DNA of 64,000 nucleotides from an uncultured Muribaculaceae bacterium (GTDB lineage Bacteria > Bacteroidota > Bacteroidia > Bacteroidales > Muribaculaceae). A model generated the notes under the pieces. That model was not told the origin of the DNA and did no database searches. It worked only from the letters and a program-made list of their open reading frames with translations. This document shows positions 47,981 to 58,048 of the stretch, piece by piece; the stretch's first letter is position 1; each line of letters opens with the position of its first letter. Where the stretch lies: assembly GCA_934675575.1 (NCBI GenBank), contig CAKUQQ010000007.1:89154-153153 (forward strand). Reading direction: 5' to 3'. The position numbers and the translations under genes are program-made.

Positions 47981-48409
47981 CAGAGAAATCCGTTTTAGTG
48001 GTCTATTAGATTTCAAATTTCGGCATTTTTATGCAATTTAGCAAATCGTGAAAATTTATAGATAGTGTATAGTGGGCAAAACCGTGAAAAAGTGTTGTGA
48101 AATAGAAATAAATTTATCATCTTTGCAATGTAAGCGTCGGTCAAAAGTAATGTGCCGTTTCGTAAGCCTCGGCTTGCTTGTGAACTTAAATGAAATGATT
48201 TGTTAGGGCCTAAATATCCATAATGAGAAACATAAAAACTTGAAAAGTATCTTTTTGTGGACAGAATCCAGAAAAGCTTGTGGGCAAGAGTCACACAGTG
48301 TGAGATGCTGTCGAACATAGAGCTTGACCGAACTCAAATCAACGCTATTTATTAGCTATATTGACTATTGACATATTAAAAACAAGTAATAAAAACAGAA
48401 ATCAGCCGT
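47981..48409. other. Intergenic region with long leader of the GH2 gene
   Basis: A gap of 429 bp between the META gene (-) and the GH2 gene (+). It has a weak plus-strand promoter box at 48118-48125 and then about 285 nt before the GH2 ATG. Within it are a palindrome TTAGGGCCTAA near 48204 and a small hairpin TCACAC-ag-TGTGA near 48290. No open reading frame of note. A regulatory leader or a small RNA is possible. Confidence 0.4.
48118..48125 (+). promoter_or_regulatory. Possible promoter -7 box before the GH2 gene
   Basis: CATCTTTG preceded by TTTAT, one base off TAnnTTTG. Weak support on its own. Confidence 0.35.
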
Positions 48410-50239
48410 ATGAAGAAAATGGTTTTATTGGCAGCGGTACTGGCAATTTGCGCAGCTACCGTAAGTGCCCAGAATTATGCCCCTGTGGGTGACAAAATCA
48501 AGACAGAGTGGGCAAAAAGTGTAAATCCCAAAGATGTGTGGAATGTGTATCCCCGACCACTGATGGTGCGTGGCGAGTGGCAAAACTTGAACGGATTGTG
48601 GAATTATGCAATTACCGATAAAGGAAAGGCAAGTCCGTCGAAATATGACGGCAACATCTTGGTGCCATTTTGCGTGGAGTCGAGTTTGTCGGGCGTGGGA
48701 AAATCGCTTGGCAGCAATCAGGAATTGTGGTACAAACGCACGTTTAAGGTGCCTTCAAGCTGGAACGGCAAAGATGTGATGCTCAACTTTGGTGCTGTGG
48801 ATTGGCGCAGTGACGTGTGGGTGAACGGAGTGAAAGTGGGCAGCCACGAAGGCGGCTACACTCCATTTGGTTTCAATGTGACAGCAGCCTTGCGCAAGGG
48901 AGAGAACGAGGTGGTGGTGAAAGTGTTTGACCCCACAACCGACGGCTATCAGCCATGTGGCAAGCAAAGACTGAAACCGGAAGGCATCTGGTACACGCCA
49001 GTGAGTGGCATTTGGCAGACCGTGTGGATAGAACCTGTGGCAAAGACACACATAAGCAACCTTGTGATTGTGCCCAACGTTGACGCTAATCAAGTGACTG
49101 TGGACGTGGCAAAAGCCGGTGTGCCATGTGGTATGATGGTTCAAGTGAAAGTGCTTGAAAACGGCAAAGTGGTGGCTGAAGGCAAGGCAATCAACGGTGA
49201 GAAGGTGATTGTGGATATGCCAAAGAACGTGAAACTATGGTCGCCCGATGCGCCCAACCTGTATGACATGGTGGTGAGCCTTACGGAAAACGGCAAGGTG
49301 GTGGACCAAGTGAAGAGTTATGTGGCAATGCGCAAATACACAGCACGACGCGACAAAAACGGCGTGATGCGTATGCAGCTCAACGGCAAAGACATATTTG
49401 AGTTTGGCCCGCTTGACCAGGGCTGGTGGCCTGATGGACTCTACACTGCTCCAAGCTATGAGGCAATGGTTTATGACATCAAAAAGACAAAAGAGTGGGG
49501 CTTCAACATGATACGCAAGCACATAAAGGTGGAGCCAGCCACTTGGTATAACTATTGCGACAAAGAGGGCATAATCGTGTGGCAAGACATGCCATCGGGC
49601 GATTACAGCAAATCGCAGCCGTGGAAATATAACGATGCGTTCTATGGTGGTGACAAGTCGAACCGCTCGGCAGAGAGCGAGGAAACTTACTACAAAGAAT
49701 GGAAAGACATAATTGACAACTTCCGCTCTTATCCGTGCATAAGCGTGTGGGTGCCATTTAACGAGGCTTGGGGCCAGTTTAAGACCGATGAGGTGGTGAA
49801 ATGGACTCAGAAATATGACCCATATCACTTGGTTAACCCTGCCAGTGGAGGCAACTTCAGCATGGAGGGTGACATTCTCGACCTGCATCACTACCCAGAG
49901 CCAAAGTCATTCCTGTTTGACGCGCGCAAGGTGAATGCCATTGGCGAGTTTGGAGGCATTGGATTCCCAGTGGAAGGACACTTGTGGGTGCAGAGCAAAG
50001 ACAACTGGGGATATGTGAAATTCAATAGCTCAAAAGAGGTGACTGACAAGTATGAAGTGTTTGCCAAGCAGTTGATAGAACTGGCTCATAAGGGCTATTG
50101 CGCAGGTGTCTATACGCAGACAACAGACTGCGAAACCGAGGTTAACGGCATCATGACATACGACCGCAAGGTGATTAAGATGGACGAGAAACGCTTGCGC
50201 GAAATAAATCAGGCTGTAGTTAACTCACTGAACCAATAA
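48410..50239 (+). CDS. Glycoside hydrolase family 2 protein
   Basis: A 609-residue exported glycosidase (signal peptide MKKMVLLAAVLAICAATVSA). Sugar-binding jelly-roll domain (residues about 30-200; RPLMVRGEWQNLNGLWNYA, NFGAVDWRSDVWVNGVKVG), an Ig-like domain, then the TIM barrel with the acid/base E452 in PFNEAWG and the probable nucleophile E513 in GEFGGIG. GH2 covers beta-galactosidases, glucuronidases and mannosidases; specificity cannot be read here. The aldose 1-epimerase gene follows after 20 bp, so the two form a unit for beta-glycan use. Confidence 0.92.
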   Translation: MKKMVLLAAVLAICAATVSAQNYAPVGDKIKTEWAKSVNPKDVWNVYPRPLMVRGEWQNLNGLWNYAITDKGKASPSKYDGNILVPFCVESSLSGVGKSLGSNQELWYKRTFKVPSSWNGKDVMLNFGAVDWRSDVWVNGVKVGSHEGGYTPFGFNVTAALRKGENEVVVKVFDPTTDGYQPCGKQRLKPEGIWYTPVSGIWQTVWIEPVAKTHISNLVIVPNVDANQVTVDVAKAGVPCGMMVQVKVLENGKVVAEGKAINGEKVIVDMPKNVKLWSPDAPNLYDMVVSLTENGKVVDQVKSYVAMRKYTARRDKNGVMRMQLNGKDIFEFGPLDQGWWPDGLYTAPSYEAMVYDIKKTKEWGFNMIRKHIKVEPATWYNYCDKEGIIVWQDMPSGDYSKSQPWKYNDAFYGGDKSNRSAESEETYYKEWKDIIDNFRSYPCISVWVPFNEAWGQFKTDEVVKWTQKYDPYHLVNPASGGNFSMEGDILDLHHYPEPKSFLFDARKVNAIGEFGGIGFPVEGHLWVQSKDNWGYVKFNSSKEVTDKYEVFAKQLIELAHKGYCAGVYTQTTDCETEVNGIMTYDRKVIKMDEKRLREINQAVVNSLNQ

Positions 50240-50259
50240 ACATAAAAACAAAACAGATT

Positions 50260-51405
50260 ATGAAAAAGACAGCAAAACTAATTGCGGCTTCGTGCCTTGC
50301 GCTGCTGGCAGGCGTGTCGTGCTCGACACAGACCGGAAGCGGCTTGACGGCCTCTGGGCTTGACCCGAAGAATTTCGTTGACACTGTTGGCGGTAAGCCA
50401 GTGGCACTCTACACGCTGACCAACGACAACGGCATGGAGGTGTGTGTGACTAACTTTGGCGGCCGCATAGTGTCGGTGATGGTGCCTGACAAGAACGGCA
50501 AGATGCAGGACGTGGTGCTTGGTCACGACTCGATTGCCGACTATGAGAATATTGACGGCAACTTTGGTGCACTTATAGGTCGCTACGGCAACAGAATAGA
50601 GAAAGGCAAGTTTGAATTGATGGGCAACACATATAATTTGCCAATCAACAATTTCGGCCACAGCTTGCACGGAGGTCCGCAAGGCTTCCACAACCAGGTG
50701 TGGACAGCAAACCAGACAGACAAGAGCACGATAGAGTTGACACTGCTCAGCAAAGACGGTGATGCCGGCTATCCTGGCAACTTGAACGTGAAGGTGGTGT
50801 ATAAGTTGACTGCCGACAACGCAATCGACATCACTTATACTGCTACAACTGACAAGCCTACGGTGGTGAATCTGACCAATCACTCATATTGGAACTTGGG
50901 CGGAGACCCGTCGAAAGACATTCTTGACAACGAGTTGATGGTTGATGCTGACGAAATCACCCCAATAGACAGCACATTCATGACACACGGTGACTTCATG
51001 AAGGTGGACGGCACTCCGTTTGACTTCAGAAAGGCAAAGACGATAGGCCAAGACATCAATGCCAACGACGAACAACTGAAAAACGGCCATGGCTATGACC
51101 ATAACTTTGTGCTCAACACCAAGGGCGATGTGAGCAAGGTGTCAGCTTCTGTATATTCGCCAAAGACAGGAATTGTGATGGACGTGTTCACAACAGAGCC
51201 TGGTGTGCAGATATATGTGGGCAACTTCCTTGATGGCAAGGTGGTGGGCAAAAAAGGCATAGCCTATCCTTATCGCTCTGCAATAGCCCTCGAAACACAG
51301 CATTATCCTAACTCGCCAAACTGCAAGACTTATCCATCTACGGTGCTGAAACCGGGTGAGACTTACAGCAGCCACACGGCGTATAAGTTCTCGGTGAGAA
51401 AGTAA
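50260..51405 (+). CDS. galM: Aldose 1-epimerase (mutarotase) lipoprotein
   Basis: A 381-residue GalM-family enzyme with a lipoprotein signal (LLAGVSC, lipidated C21), so it is exported. Family blocks are GRIVSVMVPDKNG, IGRYGNRIEKGKF, LHGGPQGFHNQVW, VVNLTNHSYWNLGG and NGHGYDHNFVL, and a Glu in the C-terminal QIYVGNF/ALETQHYP region. It interconverts alpha and beta anomers of sugars such as those freed by the upstream GH2 enzyme. Confidence 0.93.
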   Translation: MKKTAKLIAASCLALLAGVSCSTQTGSGLTASGLDPKNFVDTVGGKPVALYTLTNDNGMEVCVTNFGGRIVSVMVPDKNGKMQDVVLGHDSIADYENIDGNFGALIGRYGNRIEKGKFELMGNTYNLPINNFGHSLHGGPQGFHNQVWTANQTDKSTIELTLLSKDGDAGYPGNLNVKVVYKLTADNAIDITYTATTDKPTVVNLTNHSYWNLGGDPSKDILDNELMVDADEITPIDSTFMTHGDFMKVDGTPFDFRKAKTIGQDINANDEQLKNGHGYDHNFVLNTKGDVSKVSASVYSPKTGIVMDVFTTEPGVQIYVGNFLDGKVVGKKGIAYPYRSAIALETQHYPNSPNCKTYPSTVLKPGETYSSHTAYKFSVRK

Positions 51406-51472
51406 TGTGACGTTATTTCTGCCTGGCAGCTGATAAATGCCAGAAGCAGGGAAAAAGACAAAATACTAAAAA

Positions 51473-51516
51473 ACGGATTGGCGATGCCATACAGGGCATT
51501 GCCAATCGTTTTTTTC
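51473..51516 (+). terminator. Intrinsic terminator after galM
   Basis: Stem ATTGGC/GCCAAT extended by ATGCC/GGGCAT with one-base bulges, followed by seven T. Confidence 0.85.
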
Positions 51517-51639
51517 GGCGTAGGGCGAGAGTAGGGCAAGTGCATGGTGAATAAACCGCCTGTGGTGAAATTTGGGTTAAACAACGTTAAACATTCGGCA
51601 GAGGTTGCGGCATGTGGGGGGAGAATAGAATGAAAATTC

Positions 51640-51647
51640 TAAATTTG
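51640..51647 (+). promoter_or_regulatory. Promoter -7 box before the TPR gene
   Basis: TAAATTTG, 144 bp before the ATG. No clear -33. Confidence 0.45.
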
Positions 51648-51791
51648 CGAATTAAAACATATTGTTTTGCTTTTTAGTGACTCTGTGGCTGCTTGGCTGC
51701 GGCGCATGGGGGCATAGTTGGCATGTGGCAGGCATTGGAGAGACGTGTACACCACAGCCATGGGGAATAAAGCAACACGACAAACTGACGC

Positions 51792-53897
51792 ATGAGAAAA
51801 ACTGAAATTAAAAAGATTAAAACAAAATATGCAAAAGCGGTGCTACGGGCACTTGTGCTATTGGCGCTGCTGGCTGCACCGGTAAGAGCTTTTGGGCAAA
51901 TCAACACCGACCACGTGCTGAACATAGGCCGCAACGCCCTGTATTTTGAGGACTACATACTCTCGATACAATATTTTAATCAAGTAATCAAAATCAAACC
52001 ATATTTGGCAGAACCGTACTTCTACAGGGCAATAGCAAAAATAAGCCTTGACGACTACAAAGGAGCCGAGGAAGACGCAACGCTTGCCATAGAGAGAAAT
52101 CCGTTTATAGTAGATGCCTATCAGGTGAGGGGCGTGGCGCGGCAGAACTTGCGAAACTACAAGGGCGCTGTGGCCGACTATGACAAGGGACTGGAGCAGA
52201 TGCCCGAAGACAAGACCTTTTTGCAAAACAAGGCCGTGTGTGAGGAAGAATTGAAGCAATATGACGCCAGCGACAGCACATGGCACCGCTTGCTGAAACT
52301 TGACAAGGGCAATGAAAAGGCTTATTTCGGCCTTGCACAGCTTGAGCTGGCACGCAAAGACACCACGAAGGCACTGGAATATGTGGACAAAAGCATAGAA
52401 ATCTCAAAGGTTAACGCCAACCCTTACGCGCTAAGGGCACACATAGAGTCGGTGTTTAAGAAAGACTACAAGGCAGCCCTTGCCGACATGAACAAGGCGA
52501 TAGAGCTTGAACCATATTATGCCGGCTATTTCATAAACCGCGCGTTTCTGAAATATAACCTTGATGACTATTTCGGGGCAATGTCGGACTACAACTATGC
52601 CGTTGACCTCGACCCCACGAGCCTTGAGGGACATTACAACCGTGGATTGCTTTTGGCCGAGGTGGGCGAGAACAATAAGGCAATAACCGACTTCTCCTAT
52701 GTGCTGAAAAGCGACCCCACCAACTTTATGGCTTTGTATAACCGGGCAATACTGTATCAGAAAACCGGACAGCACAAACTGGCAATAGCAGATTTTGACG
52801 CTGTGCTGAATAAATATCCGGCATTTGAGGCTGGCTACATAGCCAGAGGCGAGGCAAAGCGGCAGATGGGCAACACCAAGGGCGGCGAGAAGGACTACAA
52901 CTATGCCCTGTCGCTGTTTAAGCGCAAAAAGACCCATGTGTCGCACTACGACCCTGCAAAGATAGAGGCAAAGGCCATGCAGGAGAAGGACAAGCGCGCC
53001 GAAGCCGGAGAGGACGTGGAGAGCGAGTCGGAGATAATGAACAAGTTTAACACGCTGCTCACTGTTGACACTGACAACAAGATAAAGCCGGAGTATGCAA
53101 GCAAATCGCGCGGACACATTCAAAATCAGAATGTGGAAATCACGCCGGAGCCGCTGTTCTTCTTGTCGTATTACGGCGATGACAACCAGCTTGGCGACAA
53201 CACCCTGTATGTGCGTGAAATCACCGATGCCAACAACTCAAATCTGCTGCCAATGACCCTGCACATGGCGCGTGGCATGGCCAACATAAGCGAGGCTGAA
53301 ATCAAGAAGCAGTTTAGCAGCATAGAATATTACAACAGCGTGCTTGCAGGCGAGTCGCCGCGCTCAATTGACTACTTTGCAAGGGCAATGAGCTTTATGA
53401 TGGTGAAAAACGCCGCCTCGGCACTCAACGACGCCAACAAAGCCATAGCCCTAAGCCCCAAGTTTGCACTGGCATATTATCTGAAAGGCAATGCGCAATT
53501 TCTGCAATATGAGCTTAGCGAAGGCGAAAACGGCGGACCTGCTGCAAAAAACAGCGGAGAAAGAGCCTTGTCGCGCAAGGTGCATGACGCAGAGAACGCC
53601 AAGCTGCTCGATGAAATACAAGCCAGCTATGACATGGTGATAAAGCTCGCCCCGAAGAATGTGTATGCCTACTACAACAAGGGCAACCTGTATTTGCTCG
53701 AAGATGATTACACTTCGGCCATAAACTGCTATACGCAGGCAATAGAAATAAAGCCCAACTTCGGCGAGGCATACTATAACCGAGGGCTTGTGTATCTGCG
53801 CATGGGCAACAAGAAAAAGGGTGTGGCCGACCTGAGCAAGGCTGGAGAACTGGGCATATTGCCAAGCTATAATGTGCTGAAACGCATGAACAATTAA
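51792..53897 (+). CDS. Exported tetratricopeptide repeat protein
   Basis: A 701-residue protein with a long basic N-terminus and hydrophobic export signal (AVLRALVLLALLAAPVRAFG). About ten TPR units follow, for example YFNQVIKIKPYLAEPYFYRA, DATLAIERNPFIVDAYQVRG, FAPKNVYAYYNKGNLY-type units, in two blocks (about 45-370 and 510-695) separated by a charged stretch (about 375-505). TPRs build a scaffold for protein contacts. It is probably periplasmic or surface-associated. Partner unknown; single-gene unit. Confidence 0.88.
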   Translation: MRKTEIKKIKTKYAKAVLRALVLLALLAAPVRAFGQINTDHVLNIGRNALYFEDYILSIQYFNQVIKIKPYLAEPYFYRAIAKISLDDYKGAEEDATLAIERNPFIVDAYQVRGVARQNLRNYKGAVADYDKGLEQMPEDKTFLQNKAVCEEELKQYDASDSTWHRLLKLDKGNEKAYFGLAQLELARKDTTKALEYVDKSIEISKVNANPYALRAHIESVFKKDYKAALADMNKAIELEPYYAGYFINRAFLKYNLDDYFGAMSDYNYAVDLDPTSLEGHYNRGLLLAEVGENNKAITDFSYVLKSDPTNFMALYNRAILYQKTGQHKLAIADFDAVLNKYPAFEAGYIARGEAKRQMGNTKGGEKDYNYALSLFKRKKTHVSHYDPAKIEAKAMQEKDKRAEAGEDVESESEIMNKFNTLLTVDTDNKIKPEYASKSRGHIQNQNVEITPEPLFFLSYYGDDNQLGDNTLYVREITDANNSNLLPMTLHMARGMANISEAEIKKQFSSIEYYNSVLAGESPRSIDYFARAMSFMMVKNAASALNDANKAIALSPKFALAYYLKGNAQFLQYELSEGENGGPAAKNSGERALSRKVHDAENAKLLDEIQASYDMVIKLAPKNVYAYYNKGNLYLLEDDYTSAINCYTQAIEIKPNFGEAYYNRGLVYLRMGNKKKGVADLSKAGELGILPSYNVLKRMNN

Positions 53898-53993
53898 CAC
53901 ACTTGGGCGATGACTGGCACAAAGATGCGCAGCAGCCGTGAAAATGCGAGAAAAATGTGCCTTGCAAGAGTAGCAAATTAGTGGGAAATGACT

Positions 53994-54001
53994 TAACTTT
54001 G
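53994..54001 (+). promoter_or_regulatory. Promoter -7 box of thrS-infC-rpmI-rplT
   Basis: TAACTTTG followed by CACTC, 61 bp before the thrS ATG. No clear -33 TTTG. Confidence 0.6.
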
Positions 54002-54062
54002 CACTCAGTTTGAAAAAATGTATTAGTGTCTTTGTATCACACGAATAAATTTATAAATAATT

Positions 54063-55997
54063 ATGATTAACATTAAATTTCCTGATGGAAGTGTGAAGCA
54101 ATTTGAGGCTGGCGTTACGCCGCTCGACATTGCAAAAAGTATCAGTGACGGCTTGGCACGCCAAGTGCTCGCCGCAAAATTCAACGATGAAGAATGGGAC
54201 ATTTCCCGTCCAATCGACAAGGACGGCGAGATAGCATTGTTCAAATGGGAAGATGAGGAAGGAAAGCACGCTTTCTGGCACACATCGGCTCACTTGCTTG
54301 CCGAAGCACTGCAAGAGTTGTATAAAGGAATAGAATTTGGTATAGGTCCGGCAATTGAGAATGGATTCTACTATGATATAGACCCAGGGGAAAATGTGAT
54401 AACAAGCGCAGATTTCCCGAAGATAGAGCAAAAAATGGCAGAGCTTGCAGCCAAGAAAGAAGACGTGGTGCGCCACGACATAAGCAAGGCCGACGCTCTG
54501 AAATTCTTTGGCGACAAGGGTCAGAAACTGAAATGCGAGCTTATCAGCGAGTTTGAGGACGGACACATCACAACCTACACACAAGGCAACTTCACCGACT
54601 TGTGCAAGGGTCCGCACATTCCAAACACAGCACCAATCAAGGCAATCAAGATATTGTCGCTGGCAGGAGCTTACTGGCGCGGCGATGAAAAACGCCAGCA
54701 GCTTGTGCGTGTGTATGGCATCACATTCCCAAAGAAGAAGATGCTGGAGGAATACTTGACTTTGCTTGAGGAGGCCAAGAAACGCGACCACCGCAAACTG
54801 GGCAAGGAGATGGAATTGTGGACGTTCTCGCAAAATGTGGGCCCAGGTCTGCCATTGTGGTTGCCAAAGGGTGCTGCTCTGCGCAACCGTCTGCAGGAGT
54901 TCCTCACCAAGATACAAAAGAAGTATGGCTATTTGCAGGTAATCACTCCGCATATCGGCAACAAGATGCTTTATGTGACATCTGGCCACTACGCAAAATA
55001 TGGCAAGGACTCATTCCAGCCTATACACACACCTGAAGAAGGCGAGGAATATTTCTTGAAACCAATGAACTGCCCTCACCACTGCGAAATCTACCGTTCG
55101 TCGCCACGCTCCTACAAGGACCTGCCTCTACGTTTTGCAGAGTTTGGCACGGTGTATCGCTATGAGCAGAGCGGTGAGCTTCACGGATTGACTCGCGTGC
55201 GTTGCTTCTGCCAAGACGATGCCCACCTGTTCTGCACACCAGACCAGTTGAAGCAGGAATTCCTTGGCGTGATGGACATCATTTCGTTTATATTCAGGAC
55301 ATTCGGGTTTGACTACGAGGCTCAAATCTCGTTGAGAGACCCGAAACACAAGGAGAAATATGTGGGAACCGATGAAGTGTGGGACAAAGCAGAGCGTGCC
55401 ATCATAGAGGCTTGCGAGGAGAAAGGACTTCACGCAAAACAGGTGACTGGCGAGGCTGCATTCTATGGTCCTAAACTCGACTTCATGGTGAAAGACGCCC
55501 TTGGTCGCCGCTGGCAACTTGGCACAATACAAGTGGATTATAACTTGCCAGAGCGTTTCGGCTTGGAGTATGTGGGCGCTGACAACAAGAAGCACCGCCC
55601 AGTGATGATACACCGCGCTCCATTTGGTTCGCTTGAGCGTTTCATCGCCGTGCTTCTGGAGCACACTGCCGGACATCTGCCACTGTGGCTTGCCCCAGAC
55701 CAGGCTGTGGTGCTGCCTATCAGCGAGAAATTCAACGACTACGCAAAGCATGTGGTTGATGTGCTCGACGAACAAGGCGTGCGTGCCACAATCGACGACC
55801 GCAACGAGAAGATTGGCAAGAAGATTCGCGACAATGAGTTGAAGCGAATTCCATATATGCTCATTGTGGGAGAAAAAGAGGCTAACAATGAGGAAGTTTC
55901 GGTAAGAAAACAAGGTGAAGGTGATAAAGGTTCCGAAAAAATCACTACCTTTGCAGCCGACATTAATGCTCATATAGCAAAAATGACAAAATTTTAA
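54063..55997 (+). CDS. thrS: Threonyl-tRNA synthetase
   Basis: A 644-residue class II synthetase. Domains in order: TGS (about 1-62), editing domain ([11 protein letters not shown], HxxxH), catalytic core with [10 protein letters not shown] (zinc-binding Cys/His) and [21 protein letters not shown] class II motifs, and a C-terminal anticodon-binding domain (about 540-640). Full length. First gene of the translation operon. Confidence 0.97.
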   Translation: MINIKFPDGSVKQFEAGVTPLDIAKSISDGLARQVLAAKFNDEEWDISRPIDKDGEIALFKWEDEEGKHAFWHTSAHLLAEALQELYKGIEFGIGPAIENGFYYDIDPGENVITSADFPKIEQKMAELAAKKEDVVRHDISKADALKFFGDKGQKLKCELISEFEDGHITTYTQGNFTDLCKGPHIPNTAPIKAIKILSLAGAYWRGDEKRQQLVRVYGITFPKKKMLEEYLTLLEEAKKRDHRKLGKEMELWTFSQNVGPGLPLWLPKGAALRNRLQEFLTKIQKKYGYLQVITPHIGNKMLYVTSGHYAKYGKDSFQPIHTPEEGEEYFLKPMNCPHHCEIYRSSPRSYKDLPLRFAEFGTVYRYEQSGELHGLTRVRCFCQDDAHLFCTPDQLKQEFLGVMDIISFIFRTFGFDYEAQISLRDPKHKEKYVGTDEVWDKAERAIIEACEEKGLHAKQVTGEAAFYGPKLDFMVKDALGRRWQLGTIQVDYNLPERFGLEYVGADNKKHRPVMIHRAPFGSLERFIAVLLEHTAGHLPLWLAPDQAVVLPISEKFNDYAKHVVDVLDEQGVRATIDDRNEKIGKKIRDNELKRIPYMLIVGEKEANNEEVSVRKQGEGDKGSEKITTFAADINAHIAKMTKF

Positions 55998-56006
55998 CAA
56001 TATTTG

Positions 56007-56705
56007 ATGGAGAAAAAACCCTTTTGGACAGGACCCAAGCGACCGATGAACAGTAACAACAACGGTCCAAGGGGCAACAATGACCGTTTTCGCAACGGCA
56101 GGAAAAATGATGACAAAAACAGCCATGCCATCAACGAGCAGATAAGGGCTCGCGAGGTGCGCTTGGTTGGTGACAATGTTGAGGAAGGAATATATCCTAC
56201 CTTCAAAGCCCAAAAGATTGCAGACAATCAGGGATTGGATTTGATAGAGATAGCTCCACAGGTCAATCCACCGGTTTGCAAGATAATGGACTACCAGAAA
56301 TTTCAGTATCAGCAGCGCAAGCGTCTGAAAGAGCAGAAGGCAAAGTCAACCAAGATTGTCATCAAGGAAATCAGGTTTGGGCCACAAACCGATTCCCACG
56401 ACTATGATTTCAAGCTGAAGCACGCCATCGAATTCTTGAAAGAGGGCGCGAAAGTGAAGTCGTATGTGTTCTTTAAGGGTCGCTCAATCGTGTTCAAGGA
56501 GCAGGGCGAGGTGCTGCTGCTGCGCTTTGCCAACGACCTTGAGGACTATGGCAAACTGGAACAGATGCCGGTGCTTGAGGGCAAGCGAATGACGATTATG
56601 ATTTCTCCAAAGAAGGCTTCGACCGCTGCCAAGAAGAAACCGGCCGAGGGTGCTGCACCAGCGGCTCCGAAGGCTGCCGCCACTGGCGAAGAAGCTGAGG
56701 GTTGA
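56007..56705 (+). CDS. infC: Translation initiation factor IF-3
   Basis: A 232-residue protein with an extra basic, Asn-rich N-terminus (about 45 residues), then IF3-N ([20 protein letters not shown]) and IF3-C ([20 protein letters not shown]), and an Ala-rich tail ([19 protein letters not shown]). It binds the 30S subunit and checks start codons. A TTG one codon upstream is possible; ATG at 56007 is preferred. thrS-infC-rpmI-rplT is the standard order. Confidence 0.96.
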   Translation: MEKKPFWTGPKRPMNSNNNGPRGNNDRFRNGRKNDDKNSHAINEQIRAREVRLVGDNVEEGIYPTFKAQKIADNQGLDLIEIAPQVNPPVCKIMDYQKFQYQQRKRLKEQKAKSTKIVIKEIRFGPQTDSHDYDFKLKHAIEFLKEGAKVKSYVFFKGRSIVFKEQGEVLLLRFANDLEDYGKLEQMPVLEGKRMTIMISPKKASTAAKKKPAEGAAPAAPKAAATGEEAEG

Positions 56706-56724
56706 AATTGCAGAGAGAAAAAAT

Positions 56725-56756
56725 GGGGCATTAGGCTTGGTAAGTGCCTGGTCCCC
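56725..56756 (+). promoter_or_regulatory. Hairpin between infC and rpmI
   Basis: GGGG/CCCC and inner AGGC/GCCT pairs enclose a short loop, 30 bp before rpmI. Position is that of autoregulatory L20-type leaders, but the structure is simple and the role is not shown. Confidence 0.4.
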
Positions 56757-56785
56757 TTAATAATAATTTTTTAAATTAATTTAAA

Positions 56786-56983
56786 ATGCCAAAAGTTAAG
56801 ACTAATTCCGGTGCTAAAAAAAGATTTTTCTTTACCGGAACAGGAAAAATTAAAAGAAAACATGCTTACAAAAGTCACATTCTGACAAAGAAGACTAAAA
56901 AGCAGAAGAGAAATTTGACACATGTTTCAATCGTTGACAAGGCTAACCTCGACAACGTGAGAAAGCTTCTCGTGATGAAGTAA
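56786..56983 (+). CDS. rpmI: 50S ribosomal protein L35
   Basis: A 65-residue basic protein: [20 protein letters not shown], then [19 protein letters not shown]. Matches L35 in length and sequence. Between infC and rplT. Confidence 0.96.
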   Translation: MPKVKTNSGAKKRFFFTGTGKIKRKHAYKSHILTKKTKKQKRNLTHVSIVDKANLDNVRKLLVMK

Positions 56984-57107
56984 AAAGCCGAATTTTATAC
57001 TTTTAATTTAAGAGATTTTTTTTCATTTTATTAACCGAGTGATTAGCTCGAAAGTGCTGCAAGCCACAAGGAATTGAAGCCGCTAACACTCAAAACAATT
57101 TAAGAAA

Positions 57108-57458
57108 ATGCCAAGATCAGTAAATCACGTTGCTTCAAGAGCAAAACGTAAAAAGATTTTAAAACTTACAAGAGGTTACTATGGTGCCCGTAAGAATGTG
57201 TGGACCGTTGCCAAGAACACTTGGGAAAAAGGTTTGACTTACGCTTACCGTGACAGAAAGAACAAGAAGCGCAACTTCCGCGCACTGTGGATTCAGCGTA
57301 TCAACGCAGCTGCACGTCTGGAGGATCTTTCTTACTCTAAGTTGATGGGTCTTATTCACAAGGCTGGTATCGAGATTAACCGCAAGGTGCTCGCTGACCT
57401 CGCTATGAATAACCCTGCAGCTTTCAAGGCAATCGTTGAGAAAGCCAAGAACGCCTAA
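57108..57458 (+). CDS. rplT: 50S ribosomal protein L20
   Basis: A 116-residue basic protein: [68 protein letters not shown]20 is needed for 50S assembly and often represses its own operon. It is separated from rpmI by 124 bp with a small CGAG/CTCG hairpin. Confidence 0.97.
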   Translation: MPRSVNHVASRAKRKKILKLTRGYYGARKNVWTVAKNTWEKGLTYAYRDRKNKKRNFRALWIQRINAAARLEDLSYSKLMGLIHKAGIEINRKVLADLAMNNPAAFKAIVEKAKNA

Positions 57459-57510
57459 AAAAAACATGGAGCATTGGCTGGCATGAGCCAGCTGCCTCAA
57501 GAAATTAAAA

Positions 57511-57556
57511 CCAACGGCTTTGACCCCGCATTGTGGGTTGAAGCCGTTGGCTTTTG
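57511..57556 (+). terminator. Intrinsic terminator after rplT
   Basis: Stem CCAACGGCTT/AAGCCGTTGG with an inner CCC/GGG pair, followed by CTTTTG. It stops the ribosomal operon just before element copy C. Confidence 0.85.
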
Positions 57557-57565
57557 TTTGTTGGT

Positions 57566-57684
57566 GTTATACGCGTACCTCTGGCACGCGGTATGGGGGG
57601 CACGGTGTGCCCCCGACCGTCGCTGTCGCTCCTCAGTCGGGGGTTACCTGCATACGTGTGCCTCTGGCACACTGCCGATTTGCT
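57566..57684 (+). repeat. Three-hairpin dispersed element, copy C
   Basis: Hairpin 1 GCGTaCC/GGcACGC (57573-57589, one A/C mismatch on this strand), hairpin 2 CCCCCGAC/GTCGGGGG (57610-57643) around an 18-base loop CGTCGCTGTCGCTCCTCA, hairpin 3 GTGTGCC/GGCACAC (57656-57672). Hairpin 2 differs from copies A and B by a paired A-T to C-G swap. Confidence 0.86.
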
Positions 57685-57690
57685 TGAGTT

Positions 57691-57797
57691 GCTGCAGCTG
57701 GGTCGCAGTGGCTTGTGCTGCAGCTGGGGTCGCACTTGCTTGTGCGGCAGCTGGGGGCGCGGTGGCTTGTGTGGCAACTGGGGTGCGTTGTTGCTTT
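57691..57797. repeat. Four-unit tandem repeat of about 27 bp
   Basis: Units at 57691, 57717, 57744 and 57771, each with a GCNGCAGCTGGG-like start and GGCTTGTG-like end. They follow copy C directly. A minus-strand open frame across them gives QLPHKPPRP-like nonapeptides, but this is a by-product of the period being a multiple of three. Confidence 0.8.
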
Positions 57798-57902
57798 GCT
57801 TAGTGTTGGAGTGGTGTCTCTTGGCGGTGTTTCTTGTGTGCAGTAGTGAGAGGTGTGGAAAACGTGTCGAGTGATGTGTGGAGGACGGTGTGCGTGGTGT
57901 GG

Positions 57903-58013
57903 AAGAGCCCTGGAGGGGCTCGTATATAGGTAGCCACTGACTAAGGAGCGCAGCGACGGTCGGTGGTGTGGTTGTCGCATAGGGAGTGCGTGCCGAAGGT
58001 ACGCGTATAACGT
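57903..58013 (-). repeat. Three-hairpin dispersed element, copy D (inverted)
   Basis: Inverted relative to C and E. On the plus strand: GAGCCC/GGGCTC (57905-57921, in place of hairpin 3), CCACTGAC/GTCGGTGG (57934-57966, hairpin 2, loop of 17), GCGTgCC/GGtACGC (57988-58004, hairpin 1). Arm sequence of the third hairpin has changed wholly while pairing is kept. Confidence 0.78.
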
Positions 58014-58048
58014 TGTGGGTTGGTGCTGTTGAGGCAGCGTTTGTTGGT

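Larger units (their letters stand above)
51406..51791. other. Intergenic region with terminator and promoter
   Basis: 386 bp holding the galM terminator and, from 51640, a promoter-like box for the TPR gene. The rest is unremarkable. Confidence 0.5.

Noticed and set aside
54051..54989. 312-residue minus-strand open frame opposite thrS
   Set aside because: Antisense to thrS; Cys/His/Leu-rich shadow frame.
55128..56213. 361-residue minus-strand open frame opposite thrS and infC
   Set aside because: Spans two convincing plus-strand genes; no recognisable motif.
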